From Lithospermum erythrorhizon (Eukaryota > Streptophyta > Magnoliopsida > Boraginales > Boraginaceae), in the NCBI GenBank assembly GCA_019722365.1, contig JADFUC010001000.1, positions 1,426,001 through 1,490,000 on the forward strand: a stretch of DNA of 64,000 bases, read 5' to 3'. The notes under the pieces are model-generated. The model saw only the letters and a program-made list of their open reading frames with translations. It ran no database searches and was not told the DNA's origin. Numbering within the stretch: the stretch's first letter is position 1; each line of letters begins with the position of its first letter. The position numbers and the translations under genes were made by a program. Positions 23,415 to 35,079 of this stretch are shown piece after piece.

Positions 23415-25139
23415 ATGGTTGGAAGCGAAGGAATTGTGACACATGTTGTAGAGAAATTCGATGGAATCGATTTTCCACATTGGAAGATGTGTATGGAGGA
23501 TTATCTGTATGGAAAGAAGGTGGAACGAACCAGCAGGGGAAAAAGCTTGAAGATAGATGAATGGATGGAATTGGGCCAGGCGAGGTCTTGGAATTCAATG
23601 ATCGGACCTTGTTTGTCAAAACCTTGTTGCTAACGTTTCTAAGGGAACGCCTGAAAGGTGATGAAGGTTTTATGCGATATGTATAAAACATACGCAAATA
23701 ATAAGGCACTTCTCAAAAAATTGTTTCAACTTAAGATGTCGAGAAAGTACACCCATAATGAGACACCTTAAAAGATTTTAGCCAGCATTATTAATCAAAG
23801 CCGCTTCGACGGTAGATGTTAATATTGATGATGAGATACAATGCGATTTTGTTGGCTTACGTTACACGAAAGTTGGGAGTGATGAGGAAGCGGCGATTAG
23901 TAATTACGTAGGTACTAACAAAGTTGAACTTAAAGGAAGTGGTTATAGGCGTATCTTATGCGAAGAGGTAATAAAGCTTGTGTAATTGAATGTGCTGAGT
24001 TGCAAATTAAGTGTAGGAAGAGGAAGAGCGGGAGACAAATATTTTTGGAAATAGTGGAGATCCGCAGGTAGAGGTAGATGTAATTACGATCTTGTGTCTT
24101 TGGGGTTGTGTGAGGCAGATTCGCATGAAGAGCCTTTACCAAAGCTAATGGTGATGCTCGTGTTGTGTTGGCGGTGTCGGCGCTTTGGTTTTATCATGAA
24201 TCTTTCCGTTGATTCTGAATAGTAGGTCTGGAGCTTCTTTTTCATACTACGCATGATAAGGATGTAATGGTGAATTATATTTCGAGAATTATGTATTGTT
24301 CACAAAATGCTAGCGATGGTGAGCAGTTGGATTTAATAGGTATGGGAGGCGTAAATCTGAAGTTGTCGAATGGTTCTTTCACAAAGAGGCAACAAAGGTG
24401 AGGTATGTTTGAGAATTAGGGAAGAGTTTAATTTCGGTGAGTGGTGGATGAGTGATAGTTATCGAACTACTTTGAGAAGGCAGTAGCTGGAAGATTGTTA
24501 GAACAATGGTAATAACAAAAGGGCAAAAGTCGAATGCTATCTTGGTGACGGTTCTCGGAAAATTTGAAGAAGGAAAGTCGGGGTGTAGAGAAAAGCAGGT
24601 GAGATTCGACATGAGAGTTTCTACGAAGATAGAAAGGATTGTAGTTGGTGAAATTCCTATTTTGGATGAATTTGGGAGGTTCTCGGGAGATTACGAGGAG
24701 GCGTGCAAATGGTACATTGAAGGTGAGGAAAGGTACTGACTAACAAATGCACTACTTCGTTTGGTGATGAGTTTGATGCGAAGGAACAACCGGTTTTGTG
24801 TGTTGTATGAATGCATCCCAGAGTTAGCGTGTTTCAAATTCGCGGTGAGAGAGGGTATTGACCTCGATTATTTCTTGCTTGTTGAAGGTGTTACGATCCA
24901 AGCGAGATTGATAGATTAGATCAAAGGAAGTCGTCGGCGTGGAATGGGAATGTAGAAGAGAGAAATTCATTGTTGACCCGATGAGGCAGGTTTTCAGTGC
25001 ATGGGTTGAAGATCGTGAAGATCAAGAAGGCGGGCGGGCGTCATTGCGGGATTGGAAGAATCTTGAAGTTGGGATCGGCTTGTTAGGGTTCGTGGATGAT
25101 GAACTTCCGGGAGAGAGCTGGCTAACGAATGGTGTTTGA
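23415..25139 (+). pseudogene. copia gag remnant of element B
   Basis: The open start at 23415 reads EKFDGIDFPHWKMCMEDYLYG, the typical opening of copia gag (FDG..F..WK..ME.YL). Similarity soon breaks down through frameshifts; small frames to 25139 give no recognised domain. Gag would form the virus-like particle, so this copy could not do so. Confidence 0.7.
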
Positions 25140-25173
25140 AGACGGTGATCGAAATTTGTGTTCAAGTGGGAAT

Positions 25174-25650
25174 TGTTGGAATTGAAGACCTAATTTGAGA
25201 CGGTTTTTGGCTCACAATTATTCTCAATTTGAATCCCCAAGCCCAGGATATATCTGCTTGCTTGGTAGGATTTGTTTGCCTGAAATAGAGGATGTTTCTA
25301 TGAGTTTTTATTTATCGCTTAAATCTTATAATAGGCATGTCGTTTCTAGAATAATATTAGGTATTTAATATTACTGAAGAGCGTAGGTTTTGTTAGCAGA
25401 AGAACTTAGAGTTTATCTTAGTTCTTGATAGACTTTGTGGTTGAGATTTTTCGGTATATAAGAAAATACTCAACATAGATTATAAATTTAGTGGTAGGGC
25501 TTGTGATCTTGATTTGTTAGTGGATTATCTGGCCAGCAAGGGGCCGTATCTTTGGCGTTGAGGAGGAGCACTTGTATAAATTTTTTGTGTGCATTTATTT
25601 ACGTTTAAATTTATATCATTAACATTGATTCTTGATGAAACTCGATCGTT
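25174..25650 (+). repeat. 3' LTR of element B, end eroded
   Basis: Matches the 5' LTR from its first base to about 25645, with many small differences. The terminal CCTAACA of the 5' LTR is not found. Confidence 0.8.
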
Positions 25651-25844
25651 GAGGGGGAAACAAATTAAAGTCACCATTGGAAAACTAATTTGGTGGAATC
25701 GAAAGTACGTAGAAAATACTTTCCCGAGGAGATTCAAAACCGAAATTCATGTACGAGCGGGGCTATATAAAATACTCCGTACCATTATTATAGGACAATT
25801 TTTACGAGTATTACAATATTCCCTTCGTCAAATTTTCCTGTACC

Positions 25845-26498
25845 TTTAGTTCAATTTTTTTGTTTCAAATTAGTCTTTTTAATATAAAAAATTGTAATTC
25901 TATATTTTCAATATACTTTTTGTCTACTTTTTTATTATTAAATTATCAACAACTAATATAGTTTGATTAATAAACTACCATTTTTAATGTACACATTATT
26001 TTTTATTTTAATGAATTTGTAATGCGAATGAATTTAGGAGAGAGCCAATTAAAAATGAATCGAGAGAGAGTAAATTACAGTAAATTTTAAGATCTCAATT
26101 AACATGCATGCAACTAGGCAGGTAATTAAGTATATTATTTATTTAAACGATTTAAGTGATTTTTAGGCATCATGTCCTACGTCACGGAATGAAGTATATA
26201 TATATATAGTCTTTGACATTCTATCGCCCGCCATGGCATATATATTATTTGAACGTTGGGCTTCAATTCTTAGGAGTCGATGACTTTAATTTTTATTTTT
26301 ATTTGTTGAGGATCTGTATCAACAAAATAAATTATTAGTCAAATAATGTAGGTGTGGTATGTATGAATTAATGAATATCGAAATGATGCAAATCTTAGTA
26401 ATTTATATGCAGTAGTAAACGTATGGAAAAAATATTGTGCATGTAAAGTATGGAAAAATATTGTGTATGCAAGTATGGAAAAAATATAATATACTCCG

Positions 26499-26530
<32 letters not shown>

Positions 26531-26625
26531 AGATTCAAAGCGGGCGTCAGTTCAAAAAATCTTATATTGGATTACATTTAAATTCGATATTGGAGTGTGT
26601 GGACAAAATCTTTCACCAAAACATT
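25845..26625. repeat. Segmental duplication, copy 1
   Basis: About 780 bases of AT-rich sequence that recur at 27530-28325, displaced by about 1686 bp. Shared landmarks include TAAATTTTAAGATCTCAATT (26081 and 27767), TCCTACGTCACGGAAT, GTTGAGGATCTGTATC, and AATCTTTCACCAAAA near the right end. A TA microsatellite lies at about 26495-26523. Confidence 0.85.
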
Positions 26626-26760
26626 TATTTTCTAGTTAGGATAGTGTGGACACATAAATGCTTTCTGTAATTTTTGTTTTTGAGATAAATGTGTGCCAAA
26701 CATTTTATTTTCCTTAACTACTGCATGAGCTCATCTGACTATTGGTAATATGCTTTGCAG

Positions 26761-26996
26761 CCATTTAGGGACATGATTGAAGGAATGAGAATGGACCTCC
26801 AGAAATCGAGATACAAGAACTTTGATGAGCTATATCTCTACTGTTATTATGTTGCTGGTACAGTAGGTTTGATGAGCGTTCCAGTGATGGGAATTGCTTC
26901 TGAATCCCGGGCTACAACCGAGAGCGTTTATAATGCTGCTTTGGCTCTTGGAATTGCGAATCAGCTGACCAATATACTTAGGGATGTTGGAGAGGA
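26761..26996 (+). pseudogene. PSY: Isolated internal exon of phytoene synthase
   Basis: 236 bp encoding [20 protein letters not shown] onward to [12 protein letters not shown], with no stop. This is the part of plant phytoene synthase that leads up to and into the second aspartate-rich motif (DxxxD) of the trans-isoprenyl synthase fold. The enzyme joins two geranylgeranyl diphosphates in plastids as the first carotenoid step. The exon is bounded by a proper acceptor (TGCTTTGCAG before 26761) and donor (GTAAGT after 26996), and its last codon is split, so the final Asp would be completed by the next exon. No other phytoene synthase exon is recognisable on either side, and a retrotransposon lies about 1.1 kb upstream. 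I call it a gene fragment; a gene with very large introns running out of the window remains possible. Confidence 0.8.
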
Positions 26997-27054
26997 GTAA
27001 GTACACATTTTAATGCCTAATTCAACTTTCATTTGCATGCCTCTGTGTGTTGAA

Positions 27055-27215
27055 GTGATGGTGATGGTGATGGTGTTTAGTAGGGGTAGAGTAGTGGGAG
27101 CTGTGGTGGTGATGGTGGTGGTTGGTGGGGGCTGTGGAGATGGAGGAAGTATGGTGGAGGTAGGGGTGGGGGTGGAGGCCGGAGTAGGGGTAGGGGTGGG
27201 GTGGGGGTGTGTTAA
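27055..27215. repeat. G-rich low-complexity tract
   Basis: Runs of GGTGGTGATGG and GGGGTAGGGGT-like words. They create an apparent 69-codon frame that I do not regard as a gene. Confidence 0.8.
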
Positions 27216-27529
27216 GAAATAAAGGGATTTAGATATTTTTAGTCTGCATCTCTTTTTAGTTTTAGGGATAAAATAGTCGTTTTCTTGTGTTCGATGTATA
27301 TTTTAAGGATAACATAAGCATTTACATTTATATTGTAATGAAAATTAGGTATATGGGAGTCGGGGAGTGTCACAGGCTTAATTAAAAATAATAGTTTAGG
27401 GGCGTAGGAAATAGTTCGGGGAGTCTTGCGAATCTTGCAAAAATAGTGCGAGGTATAAATCACCTGGCTATAATTGAGGCATTGATGGCCGTATACATAA
27501 TATTCCCTTGGCCCAGATTTTAACATCAT

Positions 27530-28156
27530 TTTAGTCGTTTTTTTTTGTTTGATTATTTGTCTTTCTGATATGGAAAATTATAATTACATATTTTGATAAT
27601 ACTTTTTTAATACATTTTTTTTTGTTATTAAATTGTCAGTAAGCCAATGATATAGTTTGATTAATTATCGTTACGTTTTGATATCTTTTTATTTCTTTTA
27701 TTTCCTTGAATTTGTAATACTTGAATGGTGAAAGCCGATTAAAAAGCGTGAGGAGTAAAATTACAGTAAATTTTAAGATCTCAATTAACATGCATACAAC
27801 TAGGCAGGTAATTAAAGTATATTATTTATTTAAACGATTTAAGTGATTTTTTAGGCATCTCATGTCCTACGTCACGGAATAAATAAATATATATTATTTG
27901 AACATTGGACTTCAATTCTAAGAGTCGATGACTAATTTTTTTTTTTTTTTGTTGAGGATCTGTATCCAACAAAATAAATTAATAATCCAAATAATGTAGG
28001 TATGGTATGTATGAATTAATGAATATCAAATGATGCAAATCTTAGTAATTTATATGCAGTAGTAAACCTATGGAAAAAATATTGTGCATGTAAAGTATGG
28101 AAAAATATTGTGTACAGAGTATGGAAAAAAAATTTAATATACTCCGTAAATATATA

Positions 28157-28204
<48 letters not shown>

Positions 28205-28325
28205 AAAAAAGGTCAGCGGGGACACGTCGGATCAATCTTATATTGAATGCACCTTGTTTCAGAAATTTGATATTAGGTCGCTTGTAACTGTAATAATGAA
28301 TAATAATCTTTCACCAAAAAGTTGG
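27530..28325. repeat. Segmental duplication, copy 2
   Basis: Second copy of the segment at 25845-26625, in the same orientation, with small insertions and deletions and a shortened middle near 27890. After about 28325 the copies diverge, and no second phytoene synthase exon follows. Confidence 0.85.
28140..28202. repeat. TA microsatellite
   Basis: A run of about 55-60 bases of nearly pure TA dinucleotides, preceded by ATACTCCGTA. The matching place in copy 1 has a much shorter run. Confidence 0.9.
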
Positions 28326-31206
28326 ATAAAGAAAAAAAATATAATAGCTAGAATATAATATCTAACAAAGAGACAATCTGAAACTTGGCACCAATAATAT
28401 GAATTATAAAGCTTAAATAAAGAGATTTTGAAGAGAAATTAAATTACATTTAATTTTTTTGAAATCAAGCAAACTTCACTTACGTTAAGCAGCCACATTT
28501 TCCAAATACAACCCAGATTCAAAATAAAAAAATCATTTCAAAAAGGATAATTAAAATAAAATAATAATAAGATATAAAAAAAAATTAGTTTTAAAGAAAT
28601 ACTTTAAAGAGATGTAGATATGAAAATCTCACGGAAATTAAAATCATTCGAACAAATAAAACTTAAGGACTTCAGATTTCGAGAATAATTGAAGTTTACC
28701 AAGATCGACTAACAAAAGTGGATAAACCTCTGACCTTTAATATATGCCAAACTCTTCTTAGCACTATAAAGTAGACACTTGTGAGAGAAAACCATCCAAA
28801 TTAAATTCTTCAATCTGATTAACATAAACTCTAGAATATAAATTGAAAATATCAGGCTAGGACTACAAACAATTCCAAAGGGCCAATGCGGCGTCAAAGA
28901 TAATTGTAAAATTGGAAATATGTCTCTTACTAAGTATTACCTTCTATACTATATATAAAATAAAAGAGTAAGACGATAGGAGAGAAATCTTAAACTAAGA
29001 CAATAGAGAGGAAAAACTTCTTTTATTATTTTTTAGAAGTAATCTTGTTATTATTCTGAAATGAAGAGATTAGTTTGAGAAATTGTACTATGAAAACACT
29101 ATCATTACATAGTTAAGACTTCAACCGTAGTTGATATTTAAACCAAGGTGAGTTATTCATTTTACGTTTATAACACTCACTTTTGAAATATCAAATATAT
29201 AAAGGCACAATTGGATACTTACTATTTATAGATGGTCAGATCAATCTACTGCATTGAAATTCTCTCCTGAAATTAAGCCTGACTACCACACAAAGAAATA
29301 GTAGCATTAATTGTTCCTTTGAAAACAAAAGAAACCCGTGCGGTTTCAATCTCTGTCGAAGTCGGCAAAATTTAGGTTCAATGCAGCAATCCACATAACT
29401 TACTGGTAATGTTATTGATGAATTCAGCAATGCGGCATTCTGAAGCAAAAACTTTTGGCCCAGGAAAGAGGAAATGTATATAATGCCCCTCCCGAATCCA
29501 TGATATTACATTATTCTGCTTATTTTTTGGAGATTCAAAATAGGTAAGCCAAAAGTACAAATTTGCCCATGGATAATCCTATTAACCCTCACGGGCCAGT
29601 ACAAAAGAAACCGAAAACGAGGTACAAACAAATTTCAAAAGCGCCGTCACGGCGTCAAAAGGCTCACGTTAGAGGGCGTTTTTCGTTCTTTATTGTATTG
29701 GCTCCATCAAAATAAGATGTTATATGTATTTTAATTATCAAAATTAATAAATAAATACGTGTGTTTGTATTATTATACATAATTTTAATTTGAATTAAAG
29801 TTAGTATATACATGTTTACAGTAAAATAGATTACATATACAATATTTAAATTTTTTCACAAAATCTTATATAACACATAATACATTCAAAAATTAATTAG
29901 TAAAATTTAAGATTAGACAATTTTTGAAAGTTGGTGGAAGTAATTCTTGTTTCATCATGTTTTTGTTGAATTCCACGTGGTTTACAAATGTCTACGAAGT
30001 TGAGCTGACAAGTTTTATTATATATGAACATGTAATAATAGTCTCTTTCAAGACTCCATTCACATCCCCTTAATAAATAACCATATCATATTTAAGAAAA
30101 TATGGTAGCTAAAATAGAACCTTAAAAGTAGATTTTCTGAAGTGAATCATTTTTGGAATTATCAAGTTTATTTTCTTCTCTATATATTATAGACTTCTTT
30201 TCTATATCTATTTTATTATGAAGTATATTCAAGTTATAGTTTTCTATATCTATTTTATGTAGAAGTATATTCTAGTTATATGTGAACTAGTAGGGACATT
30301 GTATATCCTAAAGGTAGTAGTGTATTTATGGGGTCTTTTCCAACGATGTTGTTTGCATCCAATGAATCCTATCTTGCTTATTTCATGCCGTTCGAGCTCT
30401 ATTGTAACACCAAATGGTTGTATATCCAGTCACCGTCTTGTGGGTTGGGCTGAACAAAGAAGATTGGGCGTGTCAAATGTCAATCTCTTTTTTAGTAATC
30501 TAAGATCTTTGCCACGAGGGCCACAGCATAGAAGGTAAAAGGAAATGGCTAAGAAGGCAATTTACATGTTTTGTTGTTACTTATGATATAATGGAAGACT
30601 TCTGGCTAGCTAAGGCAAGGCTAGGGAGGGGGCCAACCAATATCGGATTAGCAAATAAGGAAACCAAACAAGCTCTAATCTAAAAAGTAAAGTTGCGGAT
30701 CACATTCATGTAACATTATATGCCACTAAACCAGCAGTTCTTTGTGGAAAATACTTGCTTTTTGCCTTTCTTTTACGGCACCCATATTGTATATTTTCCA
30801 GTGGTCTAATGCCAAGGCCGATTTCAGTATCTTTAGAAAGTTCTTTTGACGCGATTAGCCGGGCTAATAGAAAGAGCTCTTTTGAGCCGTATAGAAAGTG
30901 CAATCCAACCTATAAAATATGATGCATTCATTGATGGATTGGATTGTACTAAGTAGTTCAAGAACAAAATGATATATATGAATAAAAATTTCTGACTCAT
31001 TAGGCAAATTGTGACACATCTAATTCCATAGTAAGGTTGTATTTGGATGGATTATTTTGGAAAGTGATACGTACTCTTAAATATTTGCTGACTCAAATCG
31101 ATCGCGGTCGTGTAATCATGCAAAAAAATGGACACATTTTTATTTTCAGGTCATTTTGCCTAATTGATTTGTTATTTTAATAATTCAACTTTTTATAGAA
31201 TACTTG
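28326..31206. other. AT-rich spacer, no supported gene
   Basis: Small frames on both strands overlap and show no domain. A GC-richer patch at 30600-30930 has a 65-codon minus-strand frame that I could not identify. Confidence 0.5.
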
Positions 31207-31400
31207 CACTATAACAAAAAAACTTAAGCGTCATCAAAAAATACTTAAGCGTCGTAAAAGCGCCATAATCACATACAGCGTCTAAATTAAAACACTTAAG
31301 TACTAAGAAGTTGCTTTTTGAGCGACGTCTAAGTTATCACTTAGACATCGCTTTATGGCCTTGAAATGAGATTATCTTAAACGTTGCTTTTTTAGGAGTA
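31207..31400. mobile_element. Possible CACTA-type transposon end
   Basis: Begins CACTATAACAAAAAA, close to the CACTA...AAAA ends of EnSpm elements, followed by repeated subterminal words CTTAAGCGTC (31223 and 31243) and inverted versions such as GACGTCTAAG near 31325. The other end, a matching TAGTG terminus with a 3-bp target duplication, could not be confirmed; ACTAGTG near 32386 is the best candidate. Confidence 0.4.
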
Positions 31401-32970
31401 GTCAAGTCGTTTTTATCTTTGGGTTTTTCATGTTTTTTAGCTATTTTACCCCCATATTAATTTATATACCTAAAAATTGTTATTAATGTCACAAAACATA
31501 CATTCATTCAAGTTAAATATCAATCAAAGAGCATATCTCGGCATACATAAAATCCAAATGTAGCTAGATAAATATTATATTTTTATCGACAATATTTAAG
31601 TCAAATATAACTAAACATACATTTTATCCCCGACATATATCAAGTCAAAATATAGCTAAACAAACATGTCTCGATATGGCAAAGCTAATAGTTCGGCCCA
31701 CAAATACTCAAGCTAGCTATCTTTGTGGCGCGTCATTGAAGCTCTTAGCTCTATAATGGTCTTGAAGTATCATTGTATAGATAATCATAAATCTTGAACA
31801 TGAATATTCTGTCATCCAGCGAAACTATCACCTTGATGCTTTTGAGATCTTGAAAAATTAAAAACAAGTCTTTGACTTTTGTCATATTTAAAAAATGACT
31901 TACAATAAACAAGAGTGGTAGATGTCAAATTAAAATGTCCTCCATAAACAAGCAAGCATGAGAATGTAATAGGCTTTCTAATCGGATCTTTGCTGGTACT
32001 AGATAAAATCATTCAATTGAAAGCTACATAGAAAAATCAAATTTATGTTAACTAATGTAAATTAATTACGAATATAAATTTCATCAAGCTTATGATTCTA
32101 CCAAGTAGATATATACTACTTTTGTTTCAATTCAATTAGAAAGTTAGTTTGAGTACTCAACTAAAATATAATAAATTCAATTGTGTTCCTAATTACCTAA
32201 TTAATCTTTCTCAAATGATTTTTAATGTTTCTACTTTTAGAAACTAAGTATTTGATGTTTAGTGTCTAATAATACACTATAAAAAAAGATTGCTAATTGC
32301 ATATATCCATGCAAATTTCAAAGTGAAACCTAAACTAAAGTGGTGACTAAGCAATTGTGATCTTAATCCTAAAAGTCACATTACTACTAGTGTATGAAAA
32401 GTAAGGGAGGTGTCCTAACGCTCAAGAAATTTGCCACAGTAGCACTTTGACTTCAAATCCACCGGCTTTGCTCGACACTTAATTTGTTATATGCCTGTCA
32501 TCTTATTATTGGCTGTTTATTCTCAAAAAAATTAAGCAAAATAATCCCAAATGCCAATAATATCAATAGAAAATAATCTGTCGAAATGCAACCTTTTGAA
32601 GAGCAATAGAAAGGGAACGCGTAATGTGTATACACCCGCGTATAATAGGAAGACCGTGTGAAAGCCTTTGCAGCTCAGCTGGACAATAATTTTGGGACAT
32701 AGTGACTATATATGTACTAGTAGAAATGTACAACCGGTTTAAATAAGTCAAAATCAAACCACAAACAAGACTATATATTCTCAAACTCAAAATAAGACTA
32801 CCCACGAAATTTATTCACATTCAACCAGCATATTAACAAAATTAGTCAGCCATACCCTAAAATCAATTTTGTCCCTCAAATTTGCCAGACTAAAAGTGGG
32901 GTCCAAATAAGAAAAGGTTAATTATTTGCTAACCAAATTAAAAGTGCTTCACCGTCCTCTACCAAACCCT
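31401..32970. other. AT-rich spacer, possibly the interior of a CACTA-like element and the PIP promoter
   Basis: No domain-bearing frame. The last few hundred bases should hold the promoter of the peptide gene at 33130. Confidence 0.4.
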
Positions 32971-32978
32971 TATATATA
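32971..32978 (+). promoter_or_regulatory. TATA box of the PIP-like gene
   Basis: TATATATA about 155 bases upstream of the start codon. This leaves a normal plant leader of roughly 120 bases. Confidence 0.6.
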
Positions 32979-33129
32979 CCCAACTTCTACTTACTAAGTT
33001 TTTTCCACATACACCTCAAACATTATTTCAATCATATCCTTCTTAATTCATTCATTTGATATACATTCGTATATATATCAAAATATTCATTTGTCATACT
33101 CAACATACCTTAATTCGTGGAGGACAAAG

Positions 33130-33402
33130 ATGGAAATATCGACGAAGAAAGTTTCTGTGGTTTTGATTCTCATACTAGTCTTAATCTCAACGGAACTAAG
33201 TATGGGTGTCCATTGTAGAGCAATTAAAGATTCAATGGCACCAACGAAGAACACGGGTCGGGTTGGACTTGATCCATCATCAGTAGATATGGATGATTTT
33301 GTGGTGTCTTCAAATAATTCGAGTAATGGAGGAAGTACTTCATTGAAAGGCTTGGCGTTCAAGTTGGCTTCTGGACCAAGTAAAAAAGGACCTGGTCATT
33401 AG
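33130..33402 (+). CDS. PAMP-induced secreted peptide (PIP/PIPL) precursor
   Basis: An intronless 90-residue prepropeptide. I start at 33130 because this Met leads straight into a signal peptide (MEISTKKVSVVLILILVL, cleavage probably near residue 27-30). A frame extension to 33091 lacks that arrangement. The middle is variable and Asn/Ser-rich. The C-terminus is LASGPSKKGPGH, matching the conserved SGPSxxGxGH core of the PIP/PIP-like family (S81-H90) and ending exactly at the final His before the stop. In this family the C-terminal peptide is cut out, proline-hydroxylated and secreted; Arabidopsis PIP1 is sensed by RLK7 and amplifies immune signalling. Only one SGPS core is present. The family call is firm; the exact orthologue and inducer are not known. 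Confidence 0.85.
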   Translation: MEISTKKVSVVLILILVLISTELSMGVHCRAIKDSMAPTKNTGRVGLDPSSVDMDDFVVSSNNSSNGGSTSLKGLAFKLASGPSKKGPGH

Positions 33403-35079
33403 AAATTATTTGAAATTAGAGGTTTATGAGCCATAGATAACACATAATTCTTTCTTGTTTCTTCTCTCACAAGTATCAGTTTAGGGTTTTTTTCCCATTG
33501 ACAAAAGATGGGAGAAAGTGTATGTTTGAATGCATATTGTAGATTATTATTGTTACCGATATTAGTTCATAATTATTATTCGTTGTTAGGTCAGTAACAT
33601 ATATTCACATAAATACTCATCAATAGAACATAATTTGTTGATTTTTAATTTTGCTTATTCTTTATTTAATTCATGAATTTTAATGTATAGTATTATGAAA
33701 AAATTATTGCCTAGCTCGGATATGTGGAGGCATATGAAATATTTCATATCTTTAGTAGTACTTATTTTTAATAATTTTTGGAAGAGATCAGATCTAGCTA
33801 TATCCTCTAAATTATTACACCCTCCAATCTAGTTTAATTATAGTTTGATTTTTTTAAAATTGAACTTTGACTTTTTTGAAATTGAACTTTGATCATCAAT
33901 TATTAATTATTCATTATTCTAAAAAATATAAAATATAAAATTTATATAATTGGTTGTCTTTTTAAAATACTTTTTCATAATATTAATTTTTTTAATAATA
34001 TAATTAAAGTAGTGATGAATATCAAAATTTATTTCGATATGTATGAAGTCGATTAAAATAGATAGTGAATCTTATACTAAGCATAATAATAATAATTATT
34101 TCTTACAATTTCCCTCTTCATGTAAAATGACAGAACATTAACTGATTAACCACACTATCCTAGCTAGTCTATATATTACTCTATCGGGTATCACTTGTTG
34201 TAAGATATCAGGGTATGTATATATATGTCATATATACCATACAACTCTGTATTATATACTATCATATGAATATAGTGGTATAAATATCATAAGTTGCTAT
34301 ATATTTTTTGAAATATTTGAAATTAATGAGATTACGACAATATGATCATTATTTTCGAAAAATAATGACACGAGGTGGGGAAGGAATGTAAAATAAATAG
34401 GGAATTGAATGATGGAAGTTTTAATATTAAAAGAAAGGGATTGCAGAGTCTCAAATAATTTATTGTAATAAGTATATTTTGTATAAAATTACGGCGTGTT
34501 TCAAATTTTTTCAATTTTTAAGGAATCTGTTTATCATGCATAGTTGCTGACGATAAGGTTGTTAGCTAGACAAATAAATAGAGGAAATAATATTCGAAAG
34601 GTTTGCACCGTCGAAGCATATCAGCATATGCACAAATTGTGTTGACTAGCTACTACTACTTCATTAGGTGTTTATGTTAGGTATATCATGGGTTGTTCAA
34701 TCCATTTACATTACAACCTCAAATCTAAAAGAAATGTTTGCAAAAGAAGGAGAGGAAGTGGGAGGGGGGAAAGGATCATCAAATGAAATAGAAATGTACC
34801 TAAATATATTTCTATCCCCTGCCTAGTCGTCTTTGAATGTGTTCCATAAATAGCATATATAATGCAATTAGTTGTTCATGAAATTACTTCTCATCAAATC
34901 CACCTTTCCATTACCCCTAGCTAATGTGAATTTTATTGATATGTAATTATGTAAAAATCAAATTATAGAGCTGCAATATGCCTATATCCTTTCGGGCTTC
35001 GACCTTGGTTTACTTCAGATATTGGGCTAAATCAAATTTTAGTGGGTTGGACTGCACTACTACGTACACTATAGACACC
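33403..35079. other. AT-rich spacer downstream of the PIP-like gene
   Basis: Holds the 3' untranslated region and then AT-rich sequence with no supported gene. Confidence 0.55.

Larger units (their letters stand above)
22874..25650 (+). mobile_element. LTR retrotransposon B, copia-type, internally deleted
   Basis: Near-identical LTR starts (TGTTGGAATTGAAGACCTAA) lie at 22874 and 25174. The 5' LTR ends CCTAACA at 23367, followed by a perfect tRNA primer site. A purine tract (AAGTGGGAAT) precedes the 3' LTR. The interior is only about 1.8 kb, against about 4 kb in complete copia elements, with a gag start and no protease, integrase or polymerase that I can recognise. The last 20-odd bases of the 3' LTR are missing or eroded. 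The element starts less than 100 bp after element A. Confidence 0.85.

Noticed and set aside
23362..23709. 115-codon minus-strand frame
   Set aside because: Shadow of the primer site and gag start of LTR element B on the other strand.
27013..27222. Open frame of 69 codons rich in Val and Gly
   Set aside because: It is a product of the G-rich GGT/GGGGTA low-complexity tract and has no domain.
30706..30903. 65-codon minus-strand frame in a GC-richer patch, briefly considered as organelle-derived DNA
   Set aside because: I could not recognise any chloroplast or mitochondrial gene in it.
33826..34070. Possible Stowaway MITE starting CACCCTCCAATCTAGTTTAA
   Set aside because: The candidate right end matches too poorly to support inverted ends.
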